64,000 nucleotides of DNA from Bin55 sp965203735. Lineage in GTDB: Bacteria; Pseudomonadota; Gammaproteobacteria; Pseudomonadales; Azotimanducaceae. The DNA lies in contig OZ241909.1 in the NCBI GenBank assembly GCA_965203735.1, positions 3,534,001 through 3,598,000 on the forward strand, given 5' to 3'. Each line of letters begins with the position of its first letter. Position 1 is the first letter of the stretch. A program made the translations under genes and the position numbers. A model generated the notes under the pieces. It was not told the DNA's origin and made no database searches. It saw nothing but the letters and a program-made list of their open reading frames with translations. Positions 42,788 through 52,690 of this stretch are shown piece by piece.

Positions 42788-44890
42788 ATGCGTTTATTAA
42801 GTCGACGCACGCGCGTTCTAGCCTACACGCTAACCGTTTTGTGGCTAGTACCTTGCGATGCCTCTCAACATGGGTCCGATAACAAAGCGGAATCGGACCT
42901 GGACAACGATGAAATTGAGGAAGTAATTGTTGTCTCTGACCCGAGGAGCTTGATTCAACGAACCGCTCATGGCAGTTCGTCTTCCGTTGATGCAGAGACG
43001 ATTTCCCTAGTCAGTGCAAGTCACCCAAATGAGATATTCTCCCGCTTCCCCGGAGTATGGGTAGTACGAGGATCCGGTCAAGAACACCTCACGGGGATTC
43101 GGTCCGCCGTACTTGCTGGTGCTGGAGCGTGCGGGGCGTTCTTATTCTTGGAAGACAACGTCCCAGTTAGACCTGTGGGATTCTGCAATGTAAATGGGCT
43201 CTTTGAGCTCAATACCGAACAAGCAGACGAAATTGAAGTTCTTCGCGGACCGGCAAGTCCGCTCTTTGGGGGAAATGCTCTTCACGGAGTGATCAATGTT
43301 CGATCATTCCTAGACGCAAACACTGCTTCGCACTTGGGGATGGAGGGCGGTCCTTACGACTACTTGAAAATTCACGCGGACTACCAGCAAGGTGGCTACC
43401 GAGTCAAGTTTCTATCCAAGTCCACCAATGGTTATCGCGATGCCACAGGATTTAGCCAACAGAAATTCAACGGTCAGTCCCGTTACCAGCTTGGAAGTTG
43501 GGATGTAGCACATGCATTGTCGCTGACGTTGCTGAATCAAGAGACCGGAGGCTATGTACGCGGATTCAAATCCTACGAACAATCCGATCTTCGTAGGTCG
43601 AACCCGAACCCGGAAGCATTCCGAGATGCGAAGTCTCTTCGCGCAACTAGCCACTGGACCACCACAACGGACATAGGCGATCTCTATGTGAGCCCGTATG
43701 TGCGGCGATCTATGATGAAGTTTCGACAGCACTTCTTGCCGGGTCAACCGTTCGAAAAGAACTCCCAGACCAGTTTTGGTGCGGTAATGCACTGGTCAAG
43801 AGAAGTTGGCTCTATGTCTCTTACGTTTGGTACGCAGCTGGAAAGAATGAGTGCACAACTGTTGCAAGTCCAAGAAAACGAGACGCAGGGGTCGGCGTTC
43901 CTTGTGGCGACAAGACCCAAGGGAGTCCACTACAACTACGATGTCACTTCCTCGACTCGCGCCCTTTTCAATAGTCTTACTTACTCGCCAAGCTCCAGTG
44001 GCGAGTTTAGTCAGAGCTTGCGCATTGAATTGGTCAACTACGACTACACCAACCGACACTTGGTAGGTAACACCAAAGACGACGGGTCACCATGTGGATT
44101 TGGTGGATGCTTGTATTCACGTCCGGCAGACCGGACAGACGACTTTACGAATATCGCCACACGCGTTGGCTACAGACATCGTGTCGCGGAACATACCACC
44201 ATTTGGGGATTGATTGGATGGGGATATCGCCCACCTCAAACCACGGAACTGTATCGACTACAAAGCGGGCAATCTGTCGCCGACCTGGATAGCGAGAAAC
44301 TTAGGTCTTTGGAGTTGGGAATCCAATTTCAGAACCACCCGTTCAATGCGAGCATTGCCGTGTACAACGAGACTAACCGGGACCTAATCTTTCGAGATGC
44401 CGAGGGATTAAACGTTAGCGACGGAAGAATAGAGTCGCAAGGCACGGAGTTCGACCTATCTTGGGCCTTGAACGAGAAAAGTGAGGTGGGTCTGACGGGT
44501 AGTGTGGCTTCACACAAGTACGCGTTTACGCGAAATCTCTCACGAGGAGAGCGAATTGTGGACGGTGCAGAAGTGGACTCCGCACCTTCTTTAATGGCAA
44601 ATGCTAGATGGAGTTACCGTCCATTACGCTCTGCTTTGTTTGAGTTGGAAGTAAATCACGTAGGTTCACACTACATTGATGCGGCAAACTCCGCAAAATA
44701 CGACGGACACATTCTTGTGAATGCCCGCCTAGACTGGACTCTAAGCGCGAGATGGCGCGCTTCGATGAAGCTCATCAATGCATTGGATGTAGCGTATGCA
44801 GACAGAGCCGACTATGCGTTCGGCAGCTATCGCTACTTTCCTGGTCACCCGCGACAGGTGTTCCTAGGTATGGTCTACTCTCTACCGTAG
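42788..44890 (+). CDS. TonB-dependent outer-membrane receptor, second type
   Basis: A 700-residue receptor. The frame is open to a GTG at 42725, but ATG 42788 places the signal peptide first (MRLLSRRTRVLAYTLTVLWL). A TonB-box-like EEVIVVSD stretch lies near residues 37-44. The plug includes HPNEIFSRFPGVWVVRGSG, LFLEDNVPVRPVGFCNVNG and ADEIEVLRGPASPLFGGNAL. The barrel ends in LGMVYSLP, without the usual terminal aromatic, a small deviation. Two Cys in the plug (GACGAF and GFCNVN) may form a disulfide. The ligand is unknown and no utilisation genes flank it. Confidence 0.92.
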   Translation: MRLLSRRTRVLAYTLTVLWLVPCDASQHGSDNKAESDLDNDEIEEVIVVSDPRSLIQRTAHGSSSSVDAETISLVSASHPNEIFSRFPGVWVVRGSGQEHLTGIRSAVLAGAGACGAFLFLEDNVPVRPVGFCNVNGLFELNTEQADEIEVLRGPASPLFGGNALHGVINVRSFLDANTASHLGMEGGPYDYLKIHADYQQGGYRVKFLSKSTNGYRDATGFSQQKFNGQSRYQLGSWDVAHALSLTLLNQETGGYVRGFKSYEQSDLRRSNPNPEAFRDAKSLRATSHWTTTTDIGDLYVSPYVRRSMMKFRQHFLPGQPFEKNSQTSFGAVMHWSREVGSMSLTFGTQLERMSAQLLQVQENETQGSAFLVATRPKGVHYNYDVTSSTRALFNSLTYSPSSSGEFSQSLRIELVNYDYTNRHLVGNTKDDGSPCGFGGCLYSRPADRTDDFTNIATRVGYRHRVAEHTTIWGLIGWGYRPPQTTELYRLQSGQSVADLDSEKLRSLELGIQFQNHPFNASIAVYNETNRDLIFRDAEGLNVSDGRIESQGTEFDLSWALNEKSEVGLTGSVASHKYAFTRNLSRGERIVDGAEVDSAPSLMANARWSYRPLRSALFELEVNHVGSHYIDAANSAKYDGHILVNARLDWTLSARWRASMKLINALDVAYADRADYAFGSYRYFPGHPRQVFLGMVYSLP

Positions 44891-44960
44891 CGTGGATCTT
44901 GAGTAACAGACTCGACTCACGGTTTGCAACCGCGAGGACCCAACAACTACTGAATGAAGG

Positions 44961-45281
44961 CTATTCGCCAGGCGCTCTGTAAGCGACGTTTTTGCGAATT
45001 GCCTCGTCGATTGTTTCGGGAGAAACTAAGACTCTCATCGTTACATCAAGCGCACCAGCTGCTCCAATAAACATCGACAGAGCAACGGCTGAAGATTCAT
45101 CGGGAAGATCCACAACCATGAGCAAGTCTACGTCTCCGAATGCGTAGTACATCCCTTCTAAAGAACCGCCCAAGCCTTCGATCGTTTCGCTGAGGGCGTC
45201 TCTTCTGCTACTCCCGCCTTCCTTTAAAAGTCCTTTTACTCCGGCTTGCGTATAGCTCGCCTGAAACAAGTATTTCGACAT
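44961..45281 (-). CDS. GYD-domain protein
   Basis: A 106-residue protein from ATG 45281 (frame open to 45359 with non-family residues). YLFQASYTQAGVKGLLKEGG at the start, LGGSLEGMYYAFGDVDLLMVVDLPD in the middle and TMRVLVSPETIDEAI at the end are the GYD-family pattern of dimeric alpha/beta barrel proteins. Functions within this family are largely unknown. The gene is convergent with the receptor gene. An inverted repeat lies 56 bases upstream. Confidence 0.85.
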   Translation of the reverse strand: MSKYLFQASYTQAGVKGLLKEGGSSRRDALSETIEGLGGSLEGMYYAFGDVDLLMVVDLPDESSAVALSMFIGAAGALDVTMRVLVSPETIDEAIRKNVAYRAPGE

Positions 45282-45336
45282 GTGCAATCCATAGAAACTA
45301 ACGAAGTGAGTATAAGGTATCTCAATGTTCGATGGT

Positions 45337-45353
45337 TGTGAAAACCATTCACA
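45337..45353. promoter_or_regulatory. Inverted repeat upstream of the GYD gene
   Basis: TGTGAA at 45337-45342 and TTCACA at 45348-45353 form a dyad with a 5-base centre. It resembles a CRP half-site pair (TGTGA and TCACA), but the spacing is 7 instead of 6. The right arm is part of a tandem AACCATTCA repeat. The rest of 45282-45610 shows nothing I recognise. Confidence 0.3.
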
Positions 45354-45610
45354 AACCATTCAAATGCGTAATTGCTCTCTGTCCTAATCCATCGGACTCC
45401 TTGGCTTGAGGTGACCAACACCCTTGATCTTGTGCTCCCAGCACACAATCCAAGAAAAGACTCCCTTCAAGAGCAAGTAAATTCGTCAATTTGACTAGAT
45501 GCTTCCGACTCTTTAGTGCAAAGAAGTATCCATCCCGCATTTCAATTCCGACGGCACAAAAATTGCTTCACGTTTAGCAGGTAGCAGCCCCCTTACGACC
45601 AGACATCAAC

Positions 45611-48600
45611 GTGAATCCCTCAAGAATCCTGAATGTCGCTCTACTTGAAGTGCGCAATGCGAGACGACTGGTCAGGTTCTGGGTTTTCGCTTTCGTTCTG
45701 GTCTTGTTCTCACTCGTGGGCTACGTACTTTCGTGTTTCTATCTCGGGTCTGTTGCACCAGTGTCTCCTTCCCACGGTGCTGGAGCTCCTCTATATCTGC
45801 TAGGCAACATCGAGCCCACTTTCTGGTTAATGTATCAAGCAGCGATACTGTTCTTGATCTTCGATGCGACCCACCAGCATTCGCGTAATCGCATCGACGA
45901 AGTACTCAATTCCAAACCCGTATCCAACCTCGAGTGCCTAACTGGCCGAGTGTTGGGCATTGCGGGCTTGATCTGGCTCATCGTGGCCTTCAACTTGGTT
46001 GTCATGCAGCTCTTTGGGCTAGTGGCAAATGCAACAGATTTTGACTTTGGGGATAGGCTGCAACTTCACTCGCTCATCAATCTCTTGTTCTTGGACGCAC
46101 CAACAACGCTGGTATTTTGGGGTGCGTTTATCGTCTTTCTCACTCAGGTATTGCGCTTTCGCCTACTCATTGTCCCTGTGGGAATGGCAGCTCTGCTCGG
46201 CTGGTACACACTAGTGCTTGAGGTCCCCTACTCATTGTTGGGTGTGGTTTCGCCATCGTCTAACGACACTCTGTTCGTGTCAGACCTCATACCTGAACTC
46301 GCTTCATGGTCTTCTGTAGCAATTCGCCTCGCAACAGTTTTTCTTGCTGGAACTCTCGTATTGCTGGTTTCCGTCTTGTTAAACAGGCAGGACTCAATCA
46401 CTTTCCCCGTTAGTCTCTCGGCGGCGAGTGTCTTGCTCCTTGCGAGTGTTGCATCGTTTACATTCGGTGCTCTTCATGTTGAAGGTCATTTCAAAGCTCC
46501 TCAGAAATGGAAAGAGATTCACGCGGACTACGAATGGAATCATCAAATCGACATCACGAGTATTGAGGGCAATGTCGACATCAATCCGGGAACACGGTTG
46601 GAACTTGATCTCACTATCCATTTCAACATTGATGGCGACGTTCCTCATACATTCGTCTTCACGCTCAATCCGGCGATGAACATCACGCTGCAAACGCTCG
46701 ACGATCACTCGACGAAGTATTCGTTCAAGAACGGAATACTTGAAATAGAGAATCCAAGTCAGTCGTCGAGACGAGATTCCCACTCTTTGAGGGTTGTGGC
46801 ATTTGGTGTACCCGATCCTAGATTCGCGTATTTCGATAGCCCGATCGAATACATGACCGATCCGGGCATCCAACCCCAAGCTGTATCGATGTTTGGCAAG
46901 GACGGATCGGTGTTTCACTCCAACTACGTTGCGTTGATGCCCGGCGCACACTGGTATCCACAGCCTGGTGTGCAAGACAGGAAGTATGCCCAGGCAAACA
47001 GGGGTGCAGACTACTTCGATGTGGACCTACAAGTAGTCTTGAAGCGACCAAATTGGACGGTTGTGGGAACGGGTGCGCCCCTTGCGGACAATGGGAATTC
47101 GACCTTCCGTCTAGAACCTGACAATCCCGTATCAGAAATTGGTCTGCTTGCATCAGATTTTCGGACCGATTCCTTCAAGATTGGGGGGATTGAATGCTCT
47201 CTACATCTGCACAGACTTCACTCTCGAAACTTGCCATTGCTATCGATAATCAGGGACGCGCTTCAATCCGAAGAGAACGATCTCTTTGACACCTTGAATC
47301 GGCAAGATCTTGAGATTGTCCATGGGTCTTTGGCATTTGTTGAAGTACCTAGACGTCTACGCACGATCTCGGGCGGATGGCGTATGGATTCCGCGAACAA
47401 CCTGCCGGGAATAGTTCTCCTCAAGGAACACACTTTTCCAACCGCCAGACTGAGTCAACTCTTCGACCGTATTGACAAGGTAGACACCGAAGAAAGCCAA
47501 CTCCATGAAGTTCAATTGGAAATCCTCGCTCAGTACTTTCAGATGGGACTAGCAACCGACAATGCATGGACTAGCCTCCCAAATCGACTGTGGTCCGACG
47601 CAACTTCCGCCACCGGAGAGCTCTCTCCTGCCCTCGACCAAGTTATGTTGTCACTGATTTCGATGACTACGCGAGACGATCTCCATCCCTTTTCAATTTA
47701 CTGGGCACTAAACGTAGTCGACATGGCCCAACTCAGCCTGTTTGGAGCGGCAATGGGGCTTGAGGGTGTAGTTGAAGCAGATGACCAGTTGAACCAAGGA
47801 CTATGGAGGACGCTTCAGCGACTCGAAGACGACTACGTGGCAAGGATATCTACTTGGAACAACGTTACAGACACTGCACTTTCCGATCTTCCAACCACCA
47901 ACGGCAACCAACAGGATTTTGAACTCTTGATGCTGAAGTGTTCGGCTATTGCTAGAGCACTATTGGATGCAAATGGAATAGACAAGATCGTGGCTTGGCT
48001 TGGTTCTATCAGGAAGACTTTTTTTGGGACCAACTTCACCTACTCAGATCTGTTGGACAAAGCCCAACAGCACGGATTAGTCGTTGATCCATTCCTTACA
48101 GAATGGATTCACACGTCAAAATTGCCCGGTTACTCGTTCTCACATATCGCTATTGCTCGAATGGAGGACGATGCAAATGGCTCTCCACAGTATCAAACGA
48201 GCGTTCACATTCGTAACACAGAAGATGTCGCGGGCTATGTGAGACTTCGTTATCCCAATGAACGAACAAGCGATTGGCGGTATCCCATTCTGACCGATAC
48301 TCCGTTGATCAAAGTGGAATCACAGACAGCCAAAAGGATCAATCTTGTCACACCCTACGAACCACGCATGGTGTACCTTGACCCGGGACTCTCCTTAAAC
48401 AGGAATGAAATCGCCCTAACTCGTTCGTCTCCATCAATTGAAGAGCGATTGGATTCCACTGTCGATCCATTTGAAGAGGAAAGTTCTTGGCTACCTGCAA
48501 TAGATATCGGAATCATTGTCGATGACCTGGATCCAGGATTCGTTGTATTCCAGTCCAATCCCAATTTGAACCGCAAGACGCGAGTCGGACCCGTGGGTTG

Positions 48601-49078
48601 GATACGGGAACCGAGGCTGGCAGGTGAGCTAGACAATGGGCTTCCTTCGTATAGCGGGAACTTCTACATGTTTGAGTATCGTTGGACCCCAGGGCTATGG
48701 CATCGACAAACCATTGAAGGAGGACATGGGAACTATCGCACGACTACAGCACAAATTTGGGTCCGACGAGGACTCGAACTGCCAAAGGCTGTGTTCGGCG
48801 CACATGTGCCAGAATCGGGGCTGTGGAATCTCGACTATCACTTTCCTCATTCAACCCAAGACAACTGGATGCAGGAGGGTGTTTACGAGCTAAATGTAAA
48901 GGATGAATCCACCTCGAGTCCTGTTTTCGTCAAAGTGTCGGACCTTCGTCGAGGATGGAACAAGATTGGTGAGTTCAATCTGAATGCTGGAACGGTTCAT
49001 GTGGAGTTCGTCGGTGCATCCAATATTTGGCGAGCGACTGCGGACGCCATAAGGTGGACCAAAGCCGAGCAACACTGA
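45611..49078 (+). CDS. ABC-2-type permease fused to inactive M1-like and golvesin-like domains
   Basis: A 1155-residue membrane protein. The first 300 residues hold about six to seven helices in an ABC-2 permease arrangement, including the FDATHQHSRNRIDEVLNSKPVS loop seen in ABC transporter permease/M1 aminopeptidase fusions. The following large extracytoplasmic part aligns in order with M1 aminopeptidases, with LAFVEVPRRL and NNLPGIVLLKEHTF just before the zinc-site region. But the HExxH motif is missing; the nearest is SQLHEVQLEIL. The last 140 residues resemble a golvesin C-terminal domain (LRRGWNKIGEFNLNAGTVHVEF). No ABC ATPase gene adjoins it, so a partner must lie elsewhere. GTG 45611 is the start. 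Confidence 0.8.
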   Translation: MNPSRILNVALLEVRNARRLVRFWVFAFVLVLFSLVGYVLSCFYLGSVAPVSPSHGAGAPLYLLGNIEPTFWLMYQAAILFLIFDATHQHSRNRIDEVLNSKPVSNLECLTGRVLGIAGLIWLIVAFNLVVMQLFGLVANATDFDFGDRLQLHSLINLLFLDAPTTLVFWGAFIVFLTQVLRFRLLIVPVGMAALLGWYTLVLEVPYSLLGVVSPSSNDTLFVSDLIPELASWSSVAIRLATVFLAGTLVLLVSVLLNRQDSITFPVSLSAASVLLLASVASFTFGALHVEGHFKAPQKWKEIHADYEWNHQIDITSIEGNVDINPGTRLELDLTIHFNIDGDVPHTFVFTLNPAMNITLQTLDDHSTKYSFKNGILEIENPSQSSRRDSHSLRVVAFGVPDPRFAYFDSPIEYMTDPGIQPQAVSMFGKDGSVFHSNYVALMPGAHWYPQPGVQDRKYAQANRGADYFDVDLQVVLKRPNWTVVGTGAPLADNGNSTFRLEPDNPVSEIGLLASDFRTDSFKIGGIECSLHLHRLHSRNLPLLSIIRDALQSEENDLFDTLNRQDLEIVHGSLAFVEVPRRLRTISGGWRMDSANNLPGIVLLKEHTFPTARLSQLFDRIDKVDTEESQLHEVQLEILAQYFQMGLATDNAWTSLPNRLWSDATSATGELSPALDQVMLSLISMTTRDDLHPFSIYWALNVVDMAQLSLFGAAMGLEGVVEADDQLNQGLWRTLQRLEDDYVARISTWNNVTDTALSDLPTTNGNQQDFELLMLKCSAIARALLDANGIDKIVAWLGSIRKTFFGTNFTYSDLLDKAQQHGLVVDPFLTEWIHTSKLPGYSFSHIAIARMEDDANGSPQYQTSVHIRNTEDVAGYVRLRYPNERTSDWRYPILTDTPLIKVESQTAKRINLVTPYEPRMVYLDPGLSLNRNEIALTRSSPSIEERLDSTVDPFEEESSWLPAIDIGIIVDDLDPGFVVFQSNPNLNRKTRVGPVGWIREPRLAGELDNGLPSYSGNFYMFEYRWTPGLWHRQTIEGGHGNYRTTTAQIWVRRGLELPKAVFGAHVPESGLWNLDYHFPHSTQDNWMQEGVYELNVKDESTSSPVFVKVSDLRRGWNKIGEFNLNAGTVHVEFVGASNIWRATADAIRWTKAEQH

Positions 49079-49292
49079 CCTGTTTCGGTTTCGGCCACAG
49101 TCAAGTCTTTGAAGTCTGTTGGCAGCGCTATTGCAATAGCTGCTATAGACCCTTAGTTCGTTCGATGGATACTCTGCGTAGCAATAAAACTACCCCACAC
49201 CTAAGAGTGTTGGCAATCGTTGAAACCAAAGCCACAAAGTAAGCATCTCTTGCTAAGATACCTTAAGCTGCTGGGATATCTCGAGGTTTGCT

Positions 49293-49943
49293 ATGAAGAA
49301 CACACTACATCTCACACTTTTCGTTTGCACACTGGCGTGGTGTACAAGTGCGTGGTGCGAAGAGAACAAGCTCGACCCTGGAGTCATCAATGGTTGGATG
49401 CGTTCTACAGTAACGACAGATTCCGACAAGTCCGAAGTCAAGCGTGTTGTTCACAGTACAACGATGGATAGATGGACACGCAGTCAGGTTTCATTCCACG
49501 TACGATACGAAGTAACGAATTCCGATTGTCACAGGACACTGACGATCTTCACGACCGATGAACATGGTCAATCTTGGGTCAAAGACTGGGTCACCCTAAT
49601 CAAACACGACGCAAAGCTTGAATCAACGCAACTTGAGAATCCGATGGTTTTTGTCAAGTCTTACTCTTCTGAGTATGAGTCCCCAGTAATGGATTTGAAT
49701 GTCGAGTATCGAATACATGAAGGGCTACCAGCGTTGGTAGTTTCGGATCAACGAGATGTGGTTCGTACTCTACGTGCATTCAAGAAGGGCAAGACCGCAA
49801 GATTTCGTGTGAGTGCTTTTGAACTTGATCAAGAATATCAAGTAGATCTGAACGGATTCGCTGACAAGGTAGGATGGTCCAACGAGCACTGTCCACTCGA
49901 CGCTACCGAAAGTAGCAGTAAGAAAGAAGTGCCTGCGTCTTGA
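49293..49943 (+). CDS. Exported protein of unknown family, tandem paralogue 1
   Basis: A 216-residue protein with a signal peptide (MKNTLHLTLFVCTLAWCTSAWC) and a Cys-containing mature part that I do not recognise. The ribosome site GAGG lies eight bases before ATG 49293. It shares most of its length with the next gene: LDPGVINGWMRST, VSFHVRYEV, TDEHGQSW, MDLNVEYRI and the ending WSNEHCPLDATESSSKKEVPAS. A pair of conserved Cys (near SDC and EHC) could form a disulfide. The end KKEVPAS is identical in both. Confidence 0.75.
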   Translation: MKNTLHLTLFVCTLAWCTSAWCEENKLDPGVINGWMRSTVTTDSDKSEVKRVVHSTTMDRWTRSQVSFHVRYEVTNSDCHRTLTIFTTDEHGQSWVKDWVTLIKHDAKLESTQLENPMVFVKSYSSEYESPVMDLNVEYRIHEGLPALVVSDQRDVVRTLRAFKKGKTARFRVSAFELDQEYQVDLNGFADKVGWSNEHCPLDATESSSKKEVPAS

Positions 49944-50110
49944 AGGGTTAAACCCAATCGAGGGATCAAAGACATATCGACAGAAGTCGGATTAGATCTG
50001 CAAGTGAATAGCGATGGCGGCGTCAATTGAGCCCTCATCTGAAAGTATTCCATTCTTGACTCTCTTAACAAGATTCCTTTAGCTACAACTTAGAACATTT
50101 GGAGATTGCT

Positions 50111-50770
50111 ATGAAGAACACCGTTTGCCTCTCACTGTTCGTTTGCACATTGACATGGTGTACAAGCGGATTGTGCGAAGAGAAGCAGCTAGAACCTGGA
50201 GTCGTAAACGATTGGATGCGTACGACAGAAACGTCTGAGTCCGATGATGCCGAACTTAAACGCATTGTTTCCATCGAAACGATGAATGACTGGCAGAAGA
50301 GTCTGACTTCCTACCATGTCAGATACGAAGTCGACAATTCCACGTGCAGTCGATCTCTTACGTTCTACTTGACCGACGAACACGGTCAGTCCTACCATTC
50401 TGACTGGATAAAGCGCATTCAAGACGATGGAGAACGAGAATCAATGCCACTCAAGAATCCCAGAGTTCTCATCAATACGTATAGATATCACGTACCGATA
50501 TCCGAAAACTCAATTATGGACTTGAATGTCTCATACCAAATTCGCAATGATTTGCCTGTATTGGTTGCTTCGCAGCCACGCGATGTAATGCGGACTCTGC
50601 GCAAATTTTCAGCGGATGACTACGCACGTGTTCGTCTCATTGCATTCGAAACTCAGGTTACATTCAGACTGAATCTAAAGGGATTCGCCGACAAGGCGGA
50701 ATGGTCGAATGAGCACTGTCCGCTCCACAGTACCGAGAGCAACAGCAAGAAGGAAGTTCCTGCATCTTGA
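50111..50770 (+). CDS. Exported protein of unknown family, tandem paralogue 2
   Basis: A 219-residue protein paralogous to its upstream neighbour. ATG 50111 follows GGAG at the right distance; an in-frame TTG four codons earlier would place the ribosome site inside the gene. It has the signal MKNTVCLSLFVCTLTWCTSGLC, then LEPGVVNDWMRTT, YHVRYEVDNSTCSRSLTFYLTDEHGQSY, MDLNVSYQI and the shared end KKEVPAS. The two proteins differ at many positions, so the duplication is not recent. No partner gene suggests a role. Confidence 0.75.
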   Translation: MKNTVCLSLFVCTLTWCTSGLCEEKQLEPGVVNDWMRTTETSESDDAELKRIVSIETMNDWQKSLTSYHVRYEVDNSTCSRSLTFYLTDEHGQSYHSDWIKRIQDDGERESMPLKNPRVLINTYRYHVPISENSIMDLNVSYQIRNDLPVLVASQPRDVMRTLRKFSADDYARVRLIAFETQVTFRLNLKGFADKAEWSNEHCPLHSTESNSKKEVPAS

Positions 50771-51222
50771 AGGAATGACTTCAAACGAAGTATATAAGGC
50801 TGATCGTCAATGGGCGGTTAACCAATAGAGACCAAAGAGGCTACTTCAGCGACATTTTTGCGGAACGCCGTCATGCAGTCTTAGCCGATCTCGAGGGCAG
50901 CACAGAGACGAGACCCATGTGCTGCAGGCGTACCAACCCATGAAGAGACAGCTGATGAGAGGAAATCGACTTTGAATCTGTCAGGTGGACCACGCCCGTC
51001 TCTCCCTCAAGTTGACAGAAGTAAGACACATTCAGTTCACTCTGACACACGGATCGTAGCCGCTCGCCTCATTAGCGCCCCGAGGGACCTCGCCAGTCTC
51101 GTTCCAGACCGTCGCGCCATTTCTTACGCCTACAACTATGCCCCATCCGAAAGGTCCTCTACCTTCCCCATCCAACAGAGGATCGAAACTACAATCCACG
51201 CCCAACTTTATCCAGTTTAGAT
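50771..51222. other. Intergenic region, 452 bases, at the edge of G+C-richer DNA
   Basis: The first half has the G+C content of the genes on its left and the second half is visibly richer, with runs such as GCGCCCCGAGGGACC. An 8-bp inverted repeat, GCAGCACA and TGTGCTGC, lies at 50897-50925 with a 13-base loop and no T-run. I see no integrase, direct repeat or convincing gene. Confidence 0.4.
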
Positions 51223-52605
51223 ATGCATCTACGCAACACGGAGTTCAGGCTGATTGGCCGCTGGCCTATACAGCTCGCACATGCGAGCGGTCGAAGTCTC
51301 GATGCCGAACGTGGCTTACTCATGGTGCCTTCGTGCCGCAAGCACGAAGAGAGTCTGGCCATCGCGTTGTCGTTCGTACGTGTTCAAGCGCGCCGGAACC
51401 TTGGTTTAGCACCGCTTGTAGTGTTGGCTGGCGGACCTGGCGCACCTGCCATCGGTTCGTTCGAGACCGGATTTTTCGAACACGTCGAACGGTTTTCTAA
51501 GATCTGCGACGTGGTCACCTTCGACCAGCGCGGCGCTAATAGTGCACTGCCAAATCTCGCCAACTCGGCACCTCCACGCTATGACTTCAACGATGTACTC
51601 ACCCGCGAAACATTCCTGGATGCCCAGTGTGCAAGTGCTCGCGTATTGTCGACCTATTGGCGCGAACGTGGCGTCGATCTAAACGACTACAACACCATCG
51701 AAAGCGCACACGACGTTAATGACCTTCGCCGAGCGCTGGATGTGCCCCAGATCAACTTACACGGTGCAAGCTACGGCTCACACCTTGGTCTAACTGTCCT
51801 CAAGCAGCACGGAGAGCACATCGAGCGTGCGATTCTGTGCATAGTCGAGGGGCTCGACGACACTCACAAGCTCCCCGCCAATACCGACCGGCACTTCCGC
51901 CACATAGGCGAACTTGCACGGTCGGATCGCAACCTCAAGGGTGAATTCCCTGACCTCGTGGGCGAAATCGCAGAAGTTCTCGACACTTTCGAACGCAATC
52001 CACGGACGGTAAAGTTTGCCAACCAAGACACGCGTACACCTGCAGGTAAGTTCGCTCTGCAGCTCGTGTTTGGGAACGCACTCGGCAGCATTCGAGCTAT
52101 CCGTGAACTGCCATCTTTCGTCCGACAATTGGCCAAAGGAGATGTTGCCACATTGTCCCGTCGCGTTGAGCGCTGGTTGACGGGTCCCGGAATCCACGGC
52201 ATGCAATTGGCCATGGACTACGCCTCCGGCGCGAGTGCCGAGCGGACACGACTCATCGAGATACAACGCAGAGAAGCACTTCTGGACGACAGCTTCAACC
52301 TACCGTTTCCATTCGTCGGAGATGCCCTCGGAGTGGACGACTTAGGCGACGACTTCCGCGCGCCCGTGCAAAGCGACGTTCCGACCCTGTTTTGCGCCGG
52401 CACACTCGACGGGCGCACTCCGGTCGCCAACGCAGAAGCCGTAGGACAAAGGTTCCCAAACTCGCATCTGTTGGTTGTGGACGGCGCAACCCATGAGACG
52501 CCCACTCAGCTCCTCGATCTTCAAACCTCCTTCCTGTGCGGCGAGGACCCACGTGTCGATCGACTGGCACGACCGTTTGCTTTCAATCCGTTTCGCGACG
52601 CGTAA
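51223..52605 (+). CDS. Alpha/beta-hydrolase of the proline-iminopeptidase type
   Basis: A 460-residue hydrolase without signal peptide. The oxyanion loop LAGGPGAPA (about 68-76) corresponds to HGGPG, and FDQRGANSA follows as in prolyl aminopeptidases. The nucleophile Ser183 is in GASYGS, with Asp396 (TLDGRTP) and His424 (GATHETP) completing the triad. The TAP/S33 group releases N-terminal residues or small amide groups, but the substrate cannot be given. The gene is more G+C-rich than its left neighbours: 52321-52380 counts 65% G+C against 47% at 49561-49620. This suggests acquisition by transfer. Confidence 0.85.
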   Translation: MHLRNTEFRLIGRWPIQLAHASGRSLDAERGLLMVPSCRKHEESLAIALSFVRVQARRNLGLAPLVVLAGGPGAPAIGSFETGFFEHVERFSKICDVVTFDQRGANSALPNLANSAPPRYDFNDVLTRETFLDAQCASARVLSTYWRERGVDLNDYNTIESAHDVNDLRRALDVPQINLHGASYGSHLGLTVLKQHGEHIERAILCIVEGLDDTHKLPANTDRHFRHIGELARSDRNLKGEFPDLVGEIAEVLDTFERNPRTVKFANQDTRTPAGKFALQLVFGNALGSIRAIRELPSFVRQLAKGDVATLSRRVERWLTGPGIHGMQLAMDYASGASAERTRLIEIQRREALLDDSFNLPFPFVGDALGVDDLGDDFRAPVQSDVPTLFCAGTLDGRTPVANAEAVGQRFPNSHLLVVDGATHETPTQLLDLQTSFLCGEDPRVDRLARPFAFNPFRDA

Positions 52606-52690
52606 TCGACTACGAAGCGGCTGCTCTACTTGGCGTCGAATGCCTTGTAAGCGATTCAGAGGCGAAAATTCCAATGTTGCTTGACGAGAG

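Noticed and set aside
45337..45353. A CRP-binding site
   Set aside because: The TGTGA/TCACA arms are present but the spacing is 7 instead of 6; recorded only as a dyad.
50972..51220. An 82-codon plus-strand frame before the hydrolase gene
   Set aside because: It has a basic, Arg/Ser-rich composition, no ribosome site and no recognisable domain, and may reflect G+C-rich noncoding DNA.
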